Notes under the pieces: model-generated
Told to the model about the DNA's origin: nothing
The model's database searches: none
What the model saw: the letters and a program-made list of their open reading frames with translations, nothing else
Shown here: in pieces, positions 31,840 through 43,076 of the stretch
Layout: each line of letters opens with the position of its first letter
Position numbering within the stretch: position 1 is the stretch's first letter
Translations under genes and position numbers: made by a program
Source of the DNA: Eretmocerus hayati
Lineage: Eukaryota > Arthropoda > Insecta > Hymenoptera > Aphelinidae
Length of the DNA stretch: 64,000 nucleotides
NCBI GenBank assembly: GCA_029851415.1
Contig: CM056743.1
Span: forward strand, 71,383,186 to 71,447,185
Direction of reading: 5' to 3'

Positions 31840-33110
31840 ATATTGCACAAATATTTCAGAAAGATATTTATGGAATATTGCACTGAAATCTTTCAGAAAT
31901 ATCAATTGCATATTGCACTGGATAACCTTTCTGGTATCTTCCCAAAGATTCTCACAGTACAGCAGGAATATATGGAGATGATGAGATTCACGAAACATTA
32001 TATTCCACTGAAATCTGTCAGAGAGCATTCAAAAATCGTTCGGAATAAGATTGCTGGAATATTTACAATGAAATTTTTGAGAACAACTTCGGAATACTAC
32101 TTTTGGAAGATCCACTGGAATCTTTCAGCAAACCTCCACGAACTTGGCCCGAATATTTTATTGGGAGGAAATTGAAGACAGACTGCCAGTGGATCATCGC
32201 AGGCATAATAAGATGTTTTTGGAGTATTGCACTGGGATCTTTGGAAGAGCACTTAGGTACCGATCAACAGTGTTCCAGAAAGCTGTCAGGAACTTTATCG
32301 AAAATCTTCCGATGCAAGATTGCTTGGATGTTGTCGTGCAATATTGCAGAAATATTCAAAAGTCATTATTTTGCAATATTACACTGGAATCTTTCAGTAA
32401 TCTTTCAGGAATCTTCCAAAAATCTTCCGGACCAGGATTGCTGGAATGTTGTTTGTAGAATATTGCAGGGATATTTTGAAGTGATATCGCTAAAATATTG
32501 CACTGGAATCTTTCAGAAAGCTTTTAGAAATCTTTCAAGAATTTTCTCCATCACAATTGCTGAGAAATTGCCAATTGATGAAATATATGAAAGCCATACT
32601 TTTGGGATATTGCAAAAATTTTTCAAAGGACTATATATTGGAAAACCTCTTGAGAATTTCTCCGAATCAATATTGCTGAAAGATTGTCAGGAATATTGCA
32701 AGAATGTTTGAAGATGATGTTTTGCAAATATTGCACTGAAATCTTATCGAGGAAGCTCTCAGAAACCTCTCAAAAATCTTCCAGGAAGCTCCCAAAGACC
32801 TCCCAAAGACCTTCCAGTGCGAGGTTGCTGGAAAAGTGTCGTGCAACATTGCAGAAATATTTCCAAGTCAAACTCTTGGAATGTTGCACTGAAATCTTTC
32901 AGAAACCTTTCAGAAATCTTTCACCGTAAGGTTTCTGAAAGATTGTTCGTAATATTTCATGAAATATTTCTGGGAGCTTCCTGGGGGATTGCTATGGAAT
33001 ATTCCAACGGAATATTATGAAATATTTCCTGAAATATTCCTGGAAGATTCCTGAAAGATTCCATTGAAATATTCCAGTGAAATATTTTCTTGAAATATTC
33101 CCATGCTGTG
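31840..33110. repeat. Degenerate array with TATTGCACTG box
   Basis: TATTGCACTGRAATCTTTCAG-like boxes occur near 31877, 32222, 32376, 32493, 32721 and 32882, at irregular spacing partly around 115 bp. The intervening sequence is made of CTTTCAGAAA and GGAATATT variants. Frames here (for example 32103-32711) are repeat by-products. Confidence 0.65.
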
Positions 33111-33119
33111 TGGGCTCAT

Positions 33120-33245
33120 GAAATCTAGGTATCTGTTGAAACTTGCGGGAGTTGGAGAACACAACAGACACCATCTCACGTAATTCACTCATAGATTGCT
33201 TTGAAGCGGGAGTGAAAAAATTGCCACTGGAATTTTTTAAGGACA
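33120..33245. repeat. Dispersed ~130-bp repeat, copy 2
   Basis: ACTTGCGGGAGTTGGAGAAC, CACCATCTCACGTAATTCAC and GAAGCGGGAGTGAAAAAATT match copy 1 in order. Confidence 0.7.
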
Positions 33246-33292
33246 TTTCTTCGCCAAAAATAAATGGCGGATGGTAGAGCGACCCCCAGAAT

Positions 33293-33420
33293 CATGGAAT
33301 TTAGGTTTAATTGGGGACTTGCGGGGTTTGGAGAAAACTCCAGACACTATCTCACGTGATGGACTCATCGAATGCTCTGAAGCAGGTGTCATGGAATCGG
33401 CGCTGGGATATTTTCGGTTT
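33293..33420. repeat. Dispersed ~130-bp repeat, copy 3
   Basis: GACTTGCGGGGTTTGGAGAA, ACTATCTCACGTGATGGACT and CTGAAGCAGGTGTCATGG match the other copies. It starts ~170 bp after copy 2. Confidence 0.7.
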
Positions 33421-33464
33421 TTTTTTTGTCCAAAGAACACTCCGAAATGGTATAATGATCCCAA

Positions 33465-33550
33465 AACCCATGAAATTTGGGTGTCTTTTAAGACTTACGG
33501 GGTTCCGAAAATACTACAAACACCATTCCACGTGATTCATCCGTCGTATT
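33465..33550. repeat. Dispersed ~130-bp repeat, partial copy 4
   Basis: GACTTACGGGGTTCCGAAAA and CCATTCCACGTGATTCATCC match the first half of the repeat; the second half has decayed. Confidence 0.6.
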
Positions 33551-34446
33551 GTAAGTGCCATAACCCCGAAATTTTGGTTTTTATTTCTGATGATTCAAGA
33601 TAGAATTGTTCATTAGTTTTCGTCCAGTATTCAAATCTCCGCACGCCTCTGAGTCGGTATAGGAGCGTTCTTTTCGCCTTCTGACTGACGCGCAATGTAA
33701 ATACTCGCATATGGGCATGCTCATATATATGCACTAACACATAGAAATTTTGGAAAATTACACGAGTTTCTATGAGGAATTTTTCATACAAAACTGTATG
33801 AAATCAAAAACTTTTCCATACCATCATAAAGCTCATTTTCTGAGCTTTCCAGTACATATAAGCTCTTTTTGAGATTAATTGATTTTCTATTTGTATTTTA
33901 TTTTACAATCTCATTTTTGCGATAAAAAACGTACAATAACGTTTTCTTCCAACTTTTCCAACCGATTGCGTTCATTAGATTTCTAAAAATTTAAATATAC
34001 GTGAGATATTCTTTGATATTTGAAAATAATGGCAAAACTAGGCACCTTGTAAATATTGTAAATAATATCCTTGTGAAATTGAGTTTTACAACTTTTGGCT
34101 CTTTTATGCGAAAAGTCAGATGATTACCTTAGAGTAGTAAGCAGAACTACTAAAAATTTTGATTGATCTTCTTTGATTTTCGAACATTGATAAATAGCCA
34201 CGTTCCTCTAGAACATTCGAAAAATTATCTTTTTGTTCATTACGATGAAATGAAAACGATTCTGTTCGATTTGTGCATTGAATTTAATTGATTTTGGGAT
34301 ACAGAATCCAATGGTGAAAATGAATCATGTGGATATCGTTGATTAAAACCTGATTTTTTACGGGATATGGGTTCTTCGAACGTTCCTTCATCTATTAGAA
34401 TATCTTCATACGATATAGATATACTGTAAAGCCGGAGTACTGAGTA
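33551..34446. other. AT-rich spacer
   Basis: No gene or repeat supported; frames are under 90 codons. Confidence 0.5.
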
Positions 34447-34610
34447 TCGACAGCTCCTACGAAGAGTAACACATTTCTTATCAACGACGAAGACTAACAC
34501 ATTTTCTCATCAACGACGAAGAGTAACACATTTTCTTATCAACGACGAAGACTAACACATTTTCTTATGAACTACGGAGAGTAACACTTTTGTATGAATG
34601 ACGAATCCGG
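34447..34610 (+). repeat. 29-bp tandem repeats, left terminus
   Basis: Five units of CGACGAAGASTAACACATTT plus a TCTTATCAA end. They alternate GAGTAAC and GACTAAC. Confidence 0.85.
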
Positions 34611-34682
34611 TTGCCTGGCCTGCAGGGGTCGAATACGAGTATTGGAGCTGAATGAACTGATGAATGGACGGATGCGTAGATG

Positions 34683-35302
34683 GGATGGATGGATGGATGG
34701 ATGGATGGATGGATGGATGGATGGATGGATGGATGGATGGATGGATGGATGGATGGATGGATGGATGGATGGATGGATGGATGGATGGATGGATGGATGG
34801 ATGGATGGATGGATGGATGGATGGATGGATGGATGGATGGATGGATGGATGGATGGATGGATGGATGGATGGATGGATGGATGGATGGATGGATGGATGG
34901 ATGGATGGATGGATGGATGGATGGATGGATGGATGGATGGATGGATGGATGGATGGATGGATGGATGGATGGATGGATGGATGGATGGATGGATGGATGG
35001 ATGGATGGATGGATGGATGGATGGATGGATGGATGGATGGATGGATGGATGGATGGATGGATGGATGGATGGATGGATGGATGGATGGATGGATGGATGG
35101 ATGGATGGATGGATGGATGGATGGATGGATGGATGGATGGATGGATGGATGGATGGATGGATGGATGGATGGATGGATGGATGGATGGATGGATGGATGG
35201 ATGGATGGATGGATGGATGGATGGATGGATGGATGGATGGATGGATGGATGGATGGATGGATGGATGGATGGATGGATGGATGGATGGATGGATGGATGG
35301 AT
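34683..35302 (+). repeat. (TGGA)n microsatellite, ~155 perfect units
   Basis: About 620 bp of uninterrupted TGGA; every line read shows no substitution. This is exceptional length and purity for a tetranucleotide in a region otherwise full of decay. Confidence 0.97.
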
Positions 35303-35725
35303 TGATGGAATGGAACGGAACGGACCGGAATGGAACTGAATGGAACCGAATGGAATAGGATGGAACCGAATGGAAGGGAATGAAGAGGTGTGGAACGGAG
35401 CGGAACGGAGTGGAACGGAATGGAACGGAACGGAATGGAACGGAACGGAATGGAACTGAATGAAAACGAATGGAATGGGATGGAAGGGAATGAAGAGGTG
35501 TGGAACGGAACGGAACGAACCGGAACGGAATGGAACAGAGTGGAATTGAACAGAATGGAATGGAATGGACCGGAACTTCATTTTCCACTCCGTTCCGTTC
35601 CGTACGTTCCGTTTCATTCCGTTCGTTTCCGGTCCCTTCCGTTCCATTCGTTCATGGTCCATTCCGTTCCATTCCTCTCAATTCTGCTCCATGTCATTCC
35701 GTTCCATTCCAGTCCGTCCCGTTCC
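35303..35725. repeat. TGGAACGGAA-type repeats and palindrome centre
   Basis: Irregular GGAAC/GGAAT pentamer-like repeats reading to about 35576, then the inverse (GTTCC/ATTCC) to 35725. It includes a direct duplication (TGAAGAGGTGTGGAACGGA at 35380 and 35490). Confidence 0.85.
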
Positions 35726-36085
35726 GTACCATCCCATCAATCCATCCATCCATCCATCCATAACATCCATCCGACCCATCCATCCATCCATCCATCCATC
35801 CATACAAACCATCCATCCATCCATACCTTCCATCCGACCCATCCATCCATCCGTCCATCCATCCATACATCCATCCATTCATCCAAACCATCCATCCGAC
35901 CCACCCATCCATCCATCCATCCATGCACCCATCCATCCATCCATCCATCCATACCATCCATCCATCCATCCATCCGAACCATCTATCTATCCATCCATCC
36001 TTCCATACCATACATCCGACCCATCCATCCATGTATCCATACCATACATCCGACCCACCCATCCATCCATCCCATCCATCTCATC
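35726..36085 (-). repeat. Interrupted (ATCC)n tract, right arm
   Basis: It is the inverse of the TGGA tract but shorter and broken by CGACCC and ACCATC variants, so the two arms have diverged very unequally. Confidence 0.9.
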
Positions 36086-36164
36086 TACGCATCCGTCTAT
36101 TCATCAATTCATTTAGCTTCAATACTTGTATTCGACCCCTGCAGGACAGGCAACCCGCTTCGTC

Positions 36165-36345
36165 ATTCATACCAAAGTGTTACTCTCCGTCGTTCATAAG
36201 AAAATGTGTTAGTCTTCGTCGTTGATAAGAAAATGTGTTACTCTTCGTCGTTCATAAGAAAATGTGTTAGTCTTCGTCATTGATAAGAAAATGTGTTACT
36301 CTTCGGCGTTGATAAGCGGCTATGTGTTACTCTTCGTAGGAGCCG
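36165..36345 (-). repeat. 29-bp tandem repeats, right terminus
   Basis: Six inverted units (GTGTTAGTCTTCGTCGTTGA and variants) mirror 34447-34610. Confidence 0.85.
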
Positions 36346-36349
36346 TCGG

Positions 36350-36357
36350 TATAAATA
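36350..36357 (+). promoter_or_regulatory. TATA-box-like TATAAATA
   Basis: TATAAATAGAGG directly follows the right end of the palindrome. An initiator-like TTAGTC lies downstream. It could be a promoter at the border of the foldback or chance in AT-rich DNA. No coding frame follows it clearly. Confidence 0.3.
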
Positions 36358-36438
36358 GAGGCTCATTAGTCCATTGCGGGGACCTTGTGCTTAGTCAGAA
36401 TTCCAAGAGCTCTATCGAGACGGAGTCCTCTGGCTATT

Positions 36439-36440
<2 letters not shown>

Positions 36441-36479
<39 letters not shown>
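36441..36479. repeat. (AT)n microsatellite
   Basis: 39 bp of alternating AT. Confidence 0.95.
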
Positions 36480-36484
<5 letters not shown>

Positions 36485-36640
36485 CTACCGTATTGAACAC
36501 TTTTTTTTTTCGGAACGGCCGTATTGAACACTTTTTGTGCGTATTGAACAGGTGTTCAATAAATCCTATACTGATCTATCGTTTCGAACACGTGTTCAAT
36601 ACGCGCATATATATACATCTAGCGTTTCGAACACTTGAAT
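36480..36640. repeat. Cluster of direct and inverted TATTGAACA motifs
   Basis: CGTATTGAACA occurs at 36490, 36520 and 36540. CGTTTCGAACA occurs at 36580 and 36623. Inverse copies GTGTTCAATA at 36552 and 36592 create the palindromes GAACAGGTGTTC and GAACACGTGTTC. ACATCTASCG flanks the cluster on both sides. Confidence 0.7.
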
Positions 36641-36652
36641 GGGAGTGATCAT

Positions 36653-36860
36653 CAGGAATGATCCCATTATCACAGATGAGTGTGATGGAACCATTTCATG
36701 AACTTTGGCAGCCTTCGAATCTCCGTGGTCGAAATTTATAGTCAATTCCCTTCATTTTCAGGCATGATCGTATCCTCTGAGAAGAGTCTGGTGGAACTAT
36801 TCCATTGAATTTGGGCAGCATCCAAACCAATATGGTTGGTATTTATCGTCATTTTCCTTG
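36653..36860. repeat. Two diverged ~110-bp tandem copies
   Basis: ATGATC...GAAGAGTCTGGTGGAACTAT...TTTGGGCAGC at 36762 mirrors ATGATC...GATGAGTGTGATGGAACCAT...TTTGGCAGCC at 36653, in the same orientation. Confidence 0.6.
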
Positions 36861-37207
36861 GCCGATATTCTCACAAAGTCTATACGGTCGGTTTTCCGAA
36901 ACGCTCCGCGACAATGTTGCACGTGCTCGTTCATTTTGGATCGTCAAAGCGACCTTGATGCAGTTCTTCTACTTTCCTGGGCCCAAAATCAGCAAGTATG
37001 CTTGCCATTCGGCAAAAGAGACGGTGATTTGCATACATTGTTGCGAGATGATATCAGAAACAGGCCGTAAGATGTTAGGCAAAGGGCGATCCCTCACATA
37101 TGAGACTGATTCTCTTTTTTTACGCCTGATGAGGATTGTACAATAACTATCGGAACGTCGCTGCGAATAGAAGAATCAGCCGGAAGAACCGATAGAATCA
37201 TCTGTTA

Positions 37208-37940
37208 ACAGTGAAACCCCGGTTAGGGGACACCTTGGAATAGCGGACACCTCGCAATAGCAGACACTTTTTGGAGCTCGATTTGATTTCCAGTGGTTCT
37301 TATGGGGCCGAACCCTCGGAATAGCGGACAGAGCAATAGCGGACACCTCGCGATAGCGGACAATTTCTACCCTTCAAATGGTCTTGTTACAGACAATTTC
37401 ACCTCGCAATAACGGACATACCAGATTTTCTTCCTCAATCGATGTAGAATTACTGTCGTCAGGATTACTGTGACTTGAAAGTAGAGTTCGAATGGTAGTC
37501 AACACAATCTTTGTATTCTGTGGGAGACAACAGTACTGCTATTCACGAATACAAATCATTTTGTGACGATCGATTCATCGAAGATGTCCCTTGTATCTCT
37601 CACGCCGAAGCTCAAACCTATCTATCTTCATTGGAAGCTTTTCTTTGAATAATAATTCAATGTCTTGTTCGTCCAAAATATCAGAGATCGAGTATGAGTT
37701 TGAAGAGGCTATAATTCATGAGCGAACTAAACAAACATCTATCTCTGACTATTCTTCGACGAAGTGACGATTCATTTGTGTATGTTTTTGACGACTCTCA
37801 ACAATGATGATAGTAAATTGAATATACTCTGATATGCAATGAGGTGTTTGAAGTCATTTTTCTATCCATGCATTAACATATGAATGATAATGAACGAAAT
37901 TTTGGAGGACCCTCGCAATAGTGGACACCTCGCAATAGTC
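37208..37940. mobile_element. Pogo/Tigger-like DNA transposon remnant
   Basis: It begins CAGTGAAACCCCGGTTAGGG, with several CGCAATAGCGGACACCTCG-like repeats to ~37440, and again CTCGCAATAGTGGACACCTC at 37913. CAGT...CCCCGGTTA and repeated AATAGCGGACA are characteristic of pogo-type ends. No transposase frame and no inverted right end were found, so only a terminal piece or a scrambled remnant remains. Confidence 0.5.
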
Positions 37941-38809
37941 CCAAATAGTCCCTATTGGAGGAACGCTTCCTCCCTAGCAACGATTGTTGCAACTTCTCTT
38001 GATTAATTCTGACGTTTAAAAATTGGAATTCGAGATAGTTTCGTGACGAAGCAGATGAGTTGAGGTTGGCAAAAGTTCATCGATGATTCCCAGAATGGTG
38101 GTCATCTGAAAGTCGACAATACAACAAATTGAAATCATGCTGATAAATGGATGAGATATAAAACAGTGCCAACACAAGGCTCTCTTCCATTGAAGTTAAG
38201 AATCTGAGGATGCGAATTCAATATGGAATATGACTCTAAAGTAGGAGTCACGTCTGTGAAGTCAGGACGCCCTATGGAGTCATGAAAGATTCTTGAAGTA
38301 TGAATTAGAATGTCATCGATGAATAAGTCATATATCTCATGAACTTCCTGCAGAAGCGTCTATTCACATAAATCCGTGAATTCATCATCTTCGGGAAGTT
38401 GCTGCCATTTCGTCGAGCTAAGCCGATGGATAACAAAATTTGAACATTTTCCGAATTATGCTCCACCCACTGCTAGCGCGACACTCCGCAGTTCCCTGCC
38501 AGTCACCGTTCATTGGTATGAGTCGTAGATTTGGGACATGATTTAGTTGGAAAATACATACACGAGGTGCAGCATTGCTACAATGATTAACCCGTCTTGA
38601 ATGCTATGCACAGAGTTTGTCCTCTACGTACGAATTCTCACCTTCCCTGCAAGAATTTTAGGAAGATCTAAGATATAATATCCGTCCGTGGAGTTAGAAA
38701 GCCATCGTTAGCGTGCCATACACAAATACTGGGAATCCATACTCTCAAACTACGGAGAGGGCCGCTTCCCATGACGTAAATGTATTGTCTCTGTTTATAA
38801 TGGAATATT
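37941..38809. other. AT-rich unassigned region
   Basis: No supported gene or repeat; frames are very short. Confidence 0.5.
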
Positions 38810-39015
38810 TCCTCGTCCTTATCACAACCTGATCATTAGTAGCCTGACCAAGAGGTGGATACTCCCTGACTCCCAACCGAATTCGCCTAGATTGCTCCTA
38901 TCTGTTTACAAGGGAGTATGTTCCCATCCAGATCAGAACCTGATCATTGATAACCTGATCAGGGGTTGGAGACTCCCTGACTCCCGACCGCGATCGCCTA
39001 AATTGCTCCAATTCT
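38810..39015. repeat. Two ~115-bp tandem copies
   Basis: AACCTGATCATTRRTARCCT, then GGAKACTCCCTGACTCCC and CGCCTARATTGCTCC, occurs at 38826 and 38937. Confidence 0.8.
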
Positions 39016-39432
39016 TGTCTTGAACATGACGTACCCTCGCAAAAATTTGACCCATAGAGTCTGGTTAAGTTCTGCTACATCGCACAATGTCAGCATTTAC
39101 CGGCCCAAGATTGTGAGAGATCAGACAAATCGACCTCACGTACTTGAGAAGGGATTTTAGGCACTGAGCTGAGGGCACATCCCGTCATCTATAGGTTGTG
39201 CCAGACCTCAGAGATTGTCGACACCTAGTTGGTAGCATTCTGAGCTCACGGTGGGATTGAAAAAGCTCAAAAGATCGGCAAACAGCTCGGTCCCGTGCCC
39301 TCGCTGCAGATGACCAGAGGGTGATCTGGGCTATCTTAGAATATGGATTAATCCCTCTCACTGTAACCAAGACCAATTTGATGCGTGATGAGAAGCCTAT
39401 TCTGTTACAATTGAAGTGTACAAGATTCCAGT
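39016..39432. other. Unassigned sequence
   Basis: No feature seen in this 417-bp stretch. Confidence 0.5.
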
Positions 39433-39825
39433 AATTGAGGGAGGTGCTCGAATAACTCGGTTAGCCGCGCAATCGTATTCCTTCTACTCATCTTCGTAGG
39501 GCCCGTGCCGTTCACTTCCACCAACATGGTTTGAGCGGCTGACAGCCGCCAGCGCGGTCGTTTGACGCTGCCGTGACTCCTCTTTGTCTTCCTCTCTCTC
39601 GCATGCGCTCGCTATCTCTCTCAGCCTTACGTTTTCTACCTGGCTCACAACCAGGCACCCTGCTGCGGCTCTGGCTGCGAGCCGCAATAGCGTGCACTGT
39701 CCGCGCTGGCGGTCGTCAGCCACTCAATTCATGTCGGTGAGAGTAAGCGGTACGGGACCTACGAAGATGAGTAGAAGGAATACGATTGCGCGGCTAAGCG
39801 AGTTATTCGAGCACCTCCCTCAATT
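39433..39825. mobile_element. FB5: ~390-bp foldback / MITE
   Basis: AATTGAGGGAGGTGCTCGAA at 39433 is inverted at the right end (39825). The arms are ~125 bp (39433-39557 and 39701-39825) with a ~143-bp GC-rich centre. Frames on both strands are shadows of the palindrome. Confidence 0.85.
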
Positions 39826-41532
39826 GTATCCACCTGACTAGCAACGTTTTAATTGATCAGCAGGGTTGTGAAAGCTGAAATTTCTCCAGAATATTCCCAG
39901 GAGGAATGGCAATTTTATCCAGCGAGCTCTGACTTACAAATCTGATAATAGTGTCTGAAACCGGAATCTTTACGCGTCAACACTTTCATGACAGCTTGCT
40001 TTGCTCGTGGGCATAAATCTACATCCGTCGCAATTGGCCAATTGTGGGCTCTTCGGCTACATCAAATGTAGTGTCATGAACGTTACTACTGGGTTACTGG
40101 GGCGAAGGTTCAGTGTACGTCCGGACAACTGCGCAGGCGCGTGCTAATCCGGTTTCAGAGGAGTTGATGTTTCCTCAGGCTCAGCCTCGATGCGAAACTA
40201 GCCCTTCTTGGTATTATCGTCAGCCGTTCCGTCGATGCTGTGATCGCATCCGATCTCGGACGCAATATAACAAACCGTACGCTGTAATTTCTCAGATGAA
40301 CTCCTGCCGTCTCTCCTGCTGGAGCTGAGAATTCGGGCGCGAGCTCTGGAAAAGCCGGCAGGGTCGGAGGTAGATAGGCTTCTGAGCGCCTGATCGGCAA
40401 GTTCGAATTTATATTACTCACCACTCGCGGTGCGACCGTATTATTATTATGGGGTTGGATCCGTTTGATCCGTTAAGTGCAGAAGCACAATGGAAGTAGA
40501 GACTATGAATGAAGTGACTTCATCAACTGATCGTTACAATGGCACCCGATACAAGATGGCAATACAATTTGACAGTATAAGGTTCAGAGCGATAGCAAGG
40601 CGGCGATATGCTGATGATTGAGCGAGCCTGGGAGTCTCCCAAGCCTGGAATCTGGATTCTGCTGGCGAGCGTCTGTATGCTGCTTATTTGGACACAATGA
40701 CGTCACTGGTCGTGTGGCAGGACTACGCCCACGATGACCCTCGATTGGCTGCTGGTGTTGTGCGCGCATGCGCTCTCCTAAATCTACTTAAGGTCGGCGA
40801 GTGCGAGGTGCCGGGTCTGTGGCGTGATTCGTGAGCGGCCATAATCGATCGAGTGCGTCGTAAATTTGCACACTCGCGCTGGAGAGAAGACTTTCCCTTG
40901 TCTGGGGAGCGTCTCTGATTGTTTGACGTATTGTAGATCGTTGATTGTAGATTGGTTTTATTTATGGTACCTTGGGGTATAACCCTATCTGGTACAAATG
41001 GCAAAATACAGATTAAATAATAATATAAAATATCTGAAATGAGTATGAAAGATAGAGCTCATTATCACATTCTCACGCAGTTGATATCGCTAATGTGTAT
41101 ACGTCATCCAGTGGGACCTCCCTTTATCTATAGTGGGAAGGTGATTGCTGAGCTCGCTGTTGCTAGGTGGCCTATGTCGACGTTGCCAAGCATGTCCGAC
41201 TTTGCCGTGTGTCATGGCTGTATTGCATGAGGTCATAGCGTACGAACGGTCCATGGCCGTGCTGTTGTTGCCGATCATCCCCTGTGATTATTACGTGGCT
41301 GTTCCTCGAAGCCGTATCACTGCCACATGTATCTATGATCCTCATCTGGCTTGATGCTTATTCTCATCTCATGTATCCACAGCGTGCTTTAAAATGACGA
41401 GTCCCAATCTAGGACTCCTAGCTTACATCAACAACGTGTTCTCAGCCCAACAGGTCGTATTACGGTGCTTCATCCGCGAAAGTGCGTGTAGGTGACTAGT
41501 ACACAAAAACATGTAGGACTATACCTATACAT
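39826..41532. other. Unassigned region
   Basis: 1.7 kb with moderate GC. It has no frame above ~95 codons and no recognisable domain, tRNA or terminal repeat. It could hold a solo LTR or decayed element, but I find no second copy to support one. Confidence 0.4.
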
Positions 41533-41590
41533 CAGCAACTATATAGCTGTACAACAGCAACTATATAGCTGTACAACAGCAACTATAGGT
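41533..41590. repeat. 22-bp tandem repeat, 2.6 copies
   Basis: CAGCAACTATATAGCTGTAC starts at 41533, 41555 and (truncated) 41577. Confidence 0.9.
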
Positions 41591-43076
41591 GTATCCCCAA
41601 ATATTCTCGTGGACTCGTCTCCCGCACTTGTTCTCGCGGATGGAGCGCCGTGATACGACCCGAGAGGCTGGTGGGTTATGATAAATTCGGTTTTTTCGAC
41701 GCTCAAGAGCCTTCCTTAAGCACAAAACACAACCCTGAGCGAATCTGGAACATTACCTCACATCTTGAAGCGCGCATGCGCATTTCGTCCTTTTTCCGTT
41801 ACGCAGTCCGGGGAGAGGGACTCCGGGTCGCGAATCAGTGTATGTCCGAAACCGAGGTTTTCACACCTCAAAAGTATAGTGAGCTTGGAATAGTGAGATG
41901 CAGACGCAGCAAAAGGATCAAGAGTCCGAGCGTGCAGAGATTATCAGCATTTGCTTCACTTGAAAATAAATGCATATACTTGTTTTGTTTTCTGCAAAGG
42001 AAGACAGAATCAGCAAGATTGTTGCCCAGCTATTCCTCCGAATGTGGATCATTCATTCAAATGTCCATGAACCATCTTGATACTGCAATTGACTTGATAA
42101 CACGGTGTTCGAAGCTCCAGCTGGAGTTCCTTCAATTTTTCTTTGCAGGATAAAAACAAGAGACGAAAGAGATTTTTATCGAAAAACAGTTGTACATTTT
42201 GCTACATTGGAAGCAAATTCACTCCTCTACCATGAGAATATTGAGTCATGCTATTCTGATACTGCTATTCGTGTGACCGATTGATAATGATGACCTTTGC
42301 TGTGCCCATGTCTATTGGAAGTTCAATAGCATTTTCATTGGAAGCAAATCTCACGGCCTAAGAAATAGTATTTGAATGACCATCTTTTCCTCATCACTTC
42401 CATCTAGAGACAAGTGTATTGCTTACACGAGGTTTCAAATGAAGAAAAAGATGAGAAACAAGGTTTATGTTATACTTAACTTTGATTTCCTCATCAGGTG
42501 GGACACTACTGTGGTTATTTATTCCTCATCACAGCAGATATCAGATAACAGATATACAATAACAGGTATCTTCTAATTCTATAATAGACGTCTAAATTCA
42601 GAGATTTAGAGAACTGCTTTCATGAGGCATCATATCAAGGGCAAGACTAGGAGTAAGATGTATCTTGTACTTAATTTGAATCAGGATATGGAAAACTCAG
42701 AGTTTCAGCTTCAATTCTAGCTAACTCTTGCGACGCGAAACATATTTATTTGAAAGTGCGGGTACTACCTTAAGTGTGTCAACCACATACCTTTAATGTA
42801 ATCAAGAACTTTATGAAATGCCAACAAATTCATGTACTGATGAATTTGTTGGCATATAATCAAGCTCTGGATAACATGATGATCCATAGTTACCACACGG
42901 TAGAATTGCTCTTTTAGAATCATGATTCCAAATTTCACAAAAAATAGTATGAATTGCCAAGGCTGGTTAGTGTCCAAATGATGACTCGCAAAACTTATGT
43001 GAATATTTTATTTCATTTCATTGAATATCAATAGAGTTATATAATGTAATAGTATTGTACTTGATGCAAGAAATTT
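41591..43076. other. Unassigned region with a 167-codon frame
   Basis: The frame 41650-42153 (+) starts only at a GTG and shows no domain. It is Ser/Arg/Phe-rich and may be chance. A perfect 15-bp hairpin (TGCCAACAAATTCAT with its inverse) lies at 42819-42854. Nothing else is supported. Confidence 0.35.

Larger units (their letters stand above)
34447..36349. mobile_element. Giant ~1.9-kb palindrome / foldback filled with TGGA repeats
   Basis: The left half, going inward: 29-bp tandem repeats, a ~95-bp unique block (ATGACGAATCCGGTTGCCTG ... GATGCGTAGATGGG), a long TGGA tract and TGGAACGGAA-type repeats. The right half has the same blocks in reverse and inverted, with a centre near 35576. The unique block recurs inverted at ~36070-36165. 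The sequence ends in GGAGCYGTCG copies at both borders. No protein is encoded; the 200-365-codon frames are low-complexity by-products. It resembles foldback elements, whose long arms consist of simple tandem repeats. Confidence 0.85.

Noticed and set aside
34447..34610. 29-bp regularly repeated units as a CRISPR-like array
   Set aside because: The units are contiguous without spacers, and the context is eukaryotic.
35303..35725. GGAAT/GGAAC repeats as human satellite II/III contamination
   Set aside because: They sit inside a palindrome with local unique blocks and next to local repeats, with mixed GGAAC units, so a contaminating fragment is unlikely.
34565..36199. Frames of 180-365 codons encoding HPSIHPSI or WMDGWMDG repeats
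   Set aside because: They are translations of a tetranucleotide microsatellite, open in all frames on both strands.
39826..41532. Solo LTR suggested by TG starts and a palindromic TGAAGTGACTTCA
   Set aside because: No second copy, no TG...CA pair with a target duplication, no poly(A) signal in a fitting place.
41650..42153. 167-codon ORF as a gene
   Set aside because: It has no ATG start and no recognisable motif.
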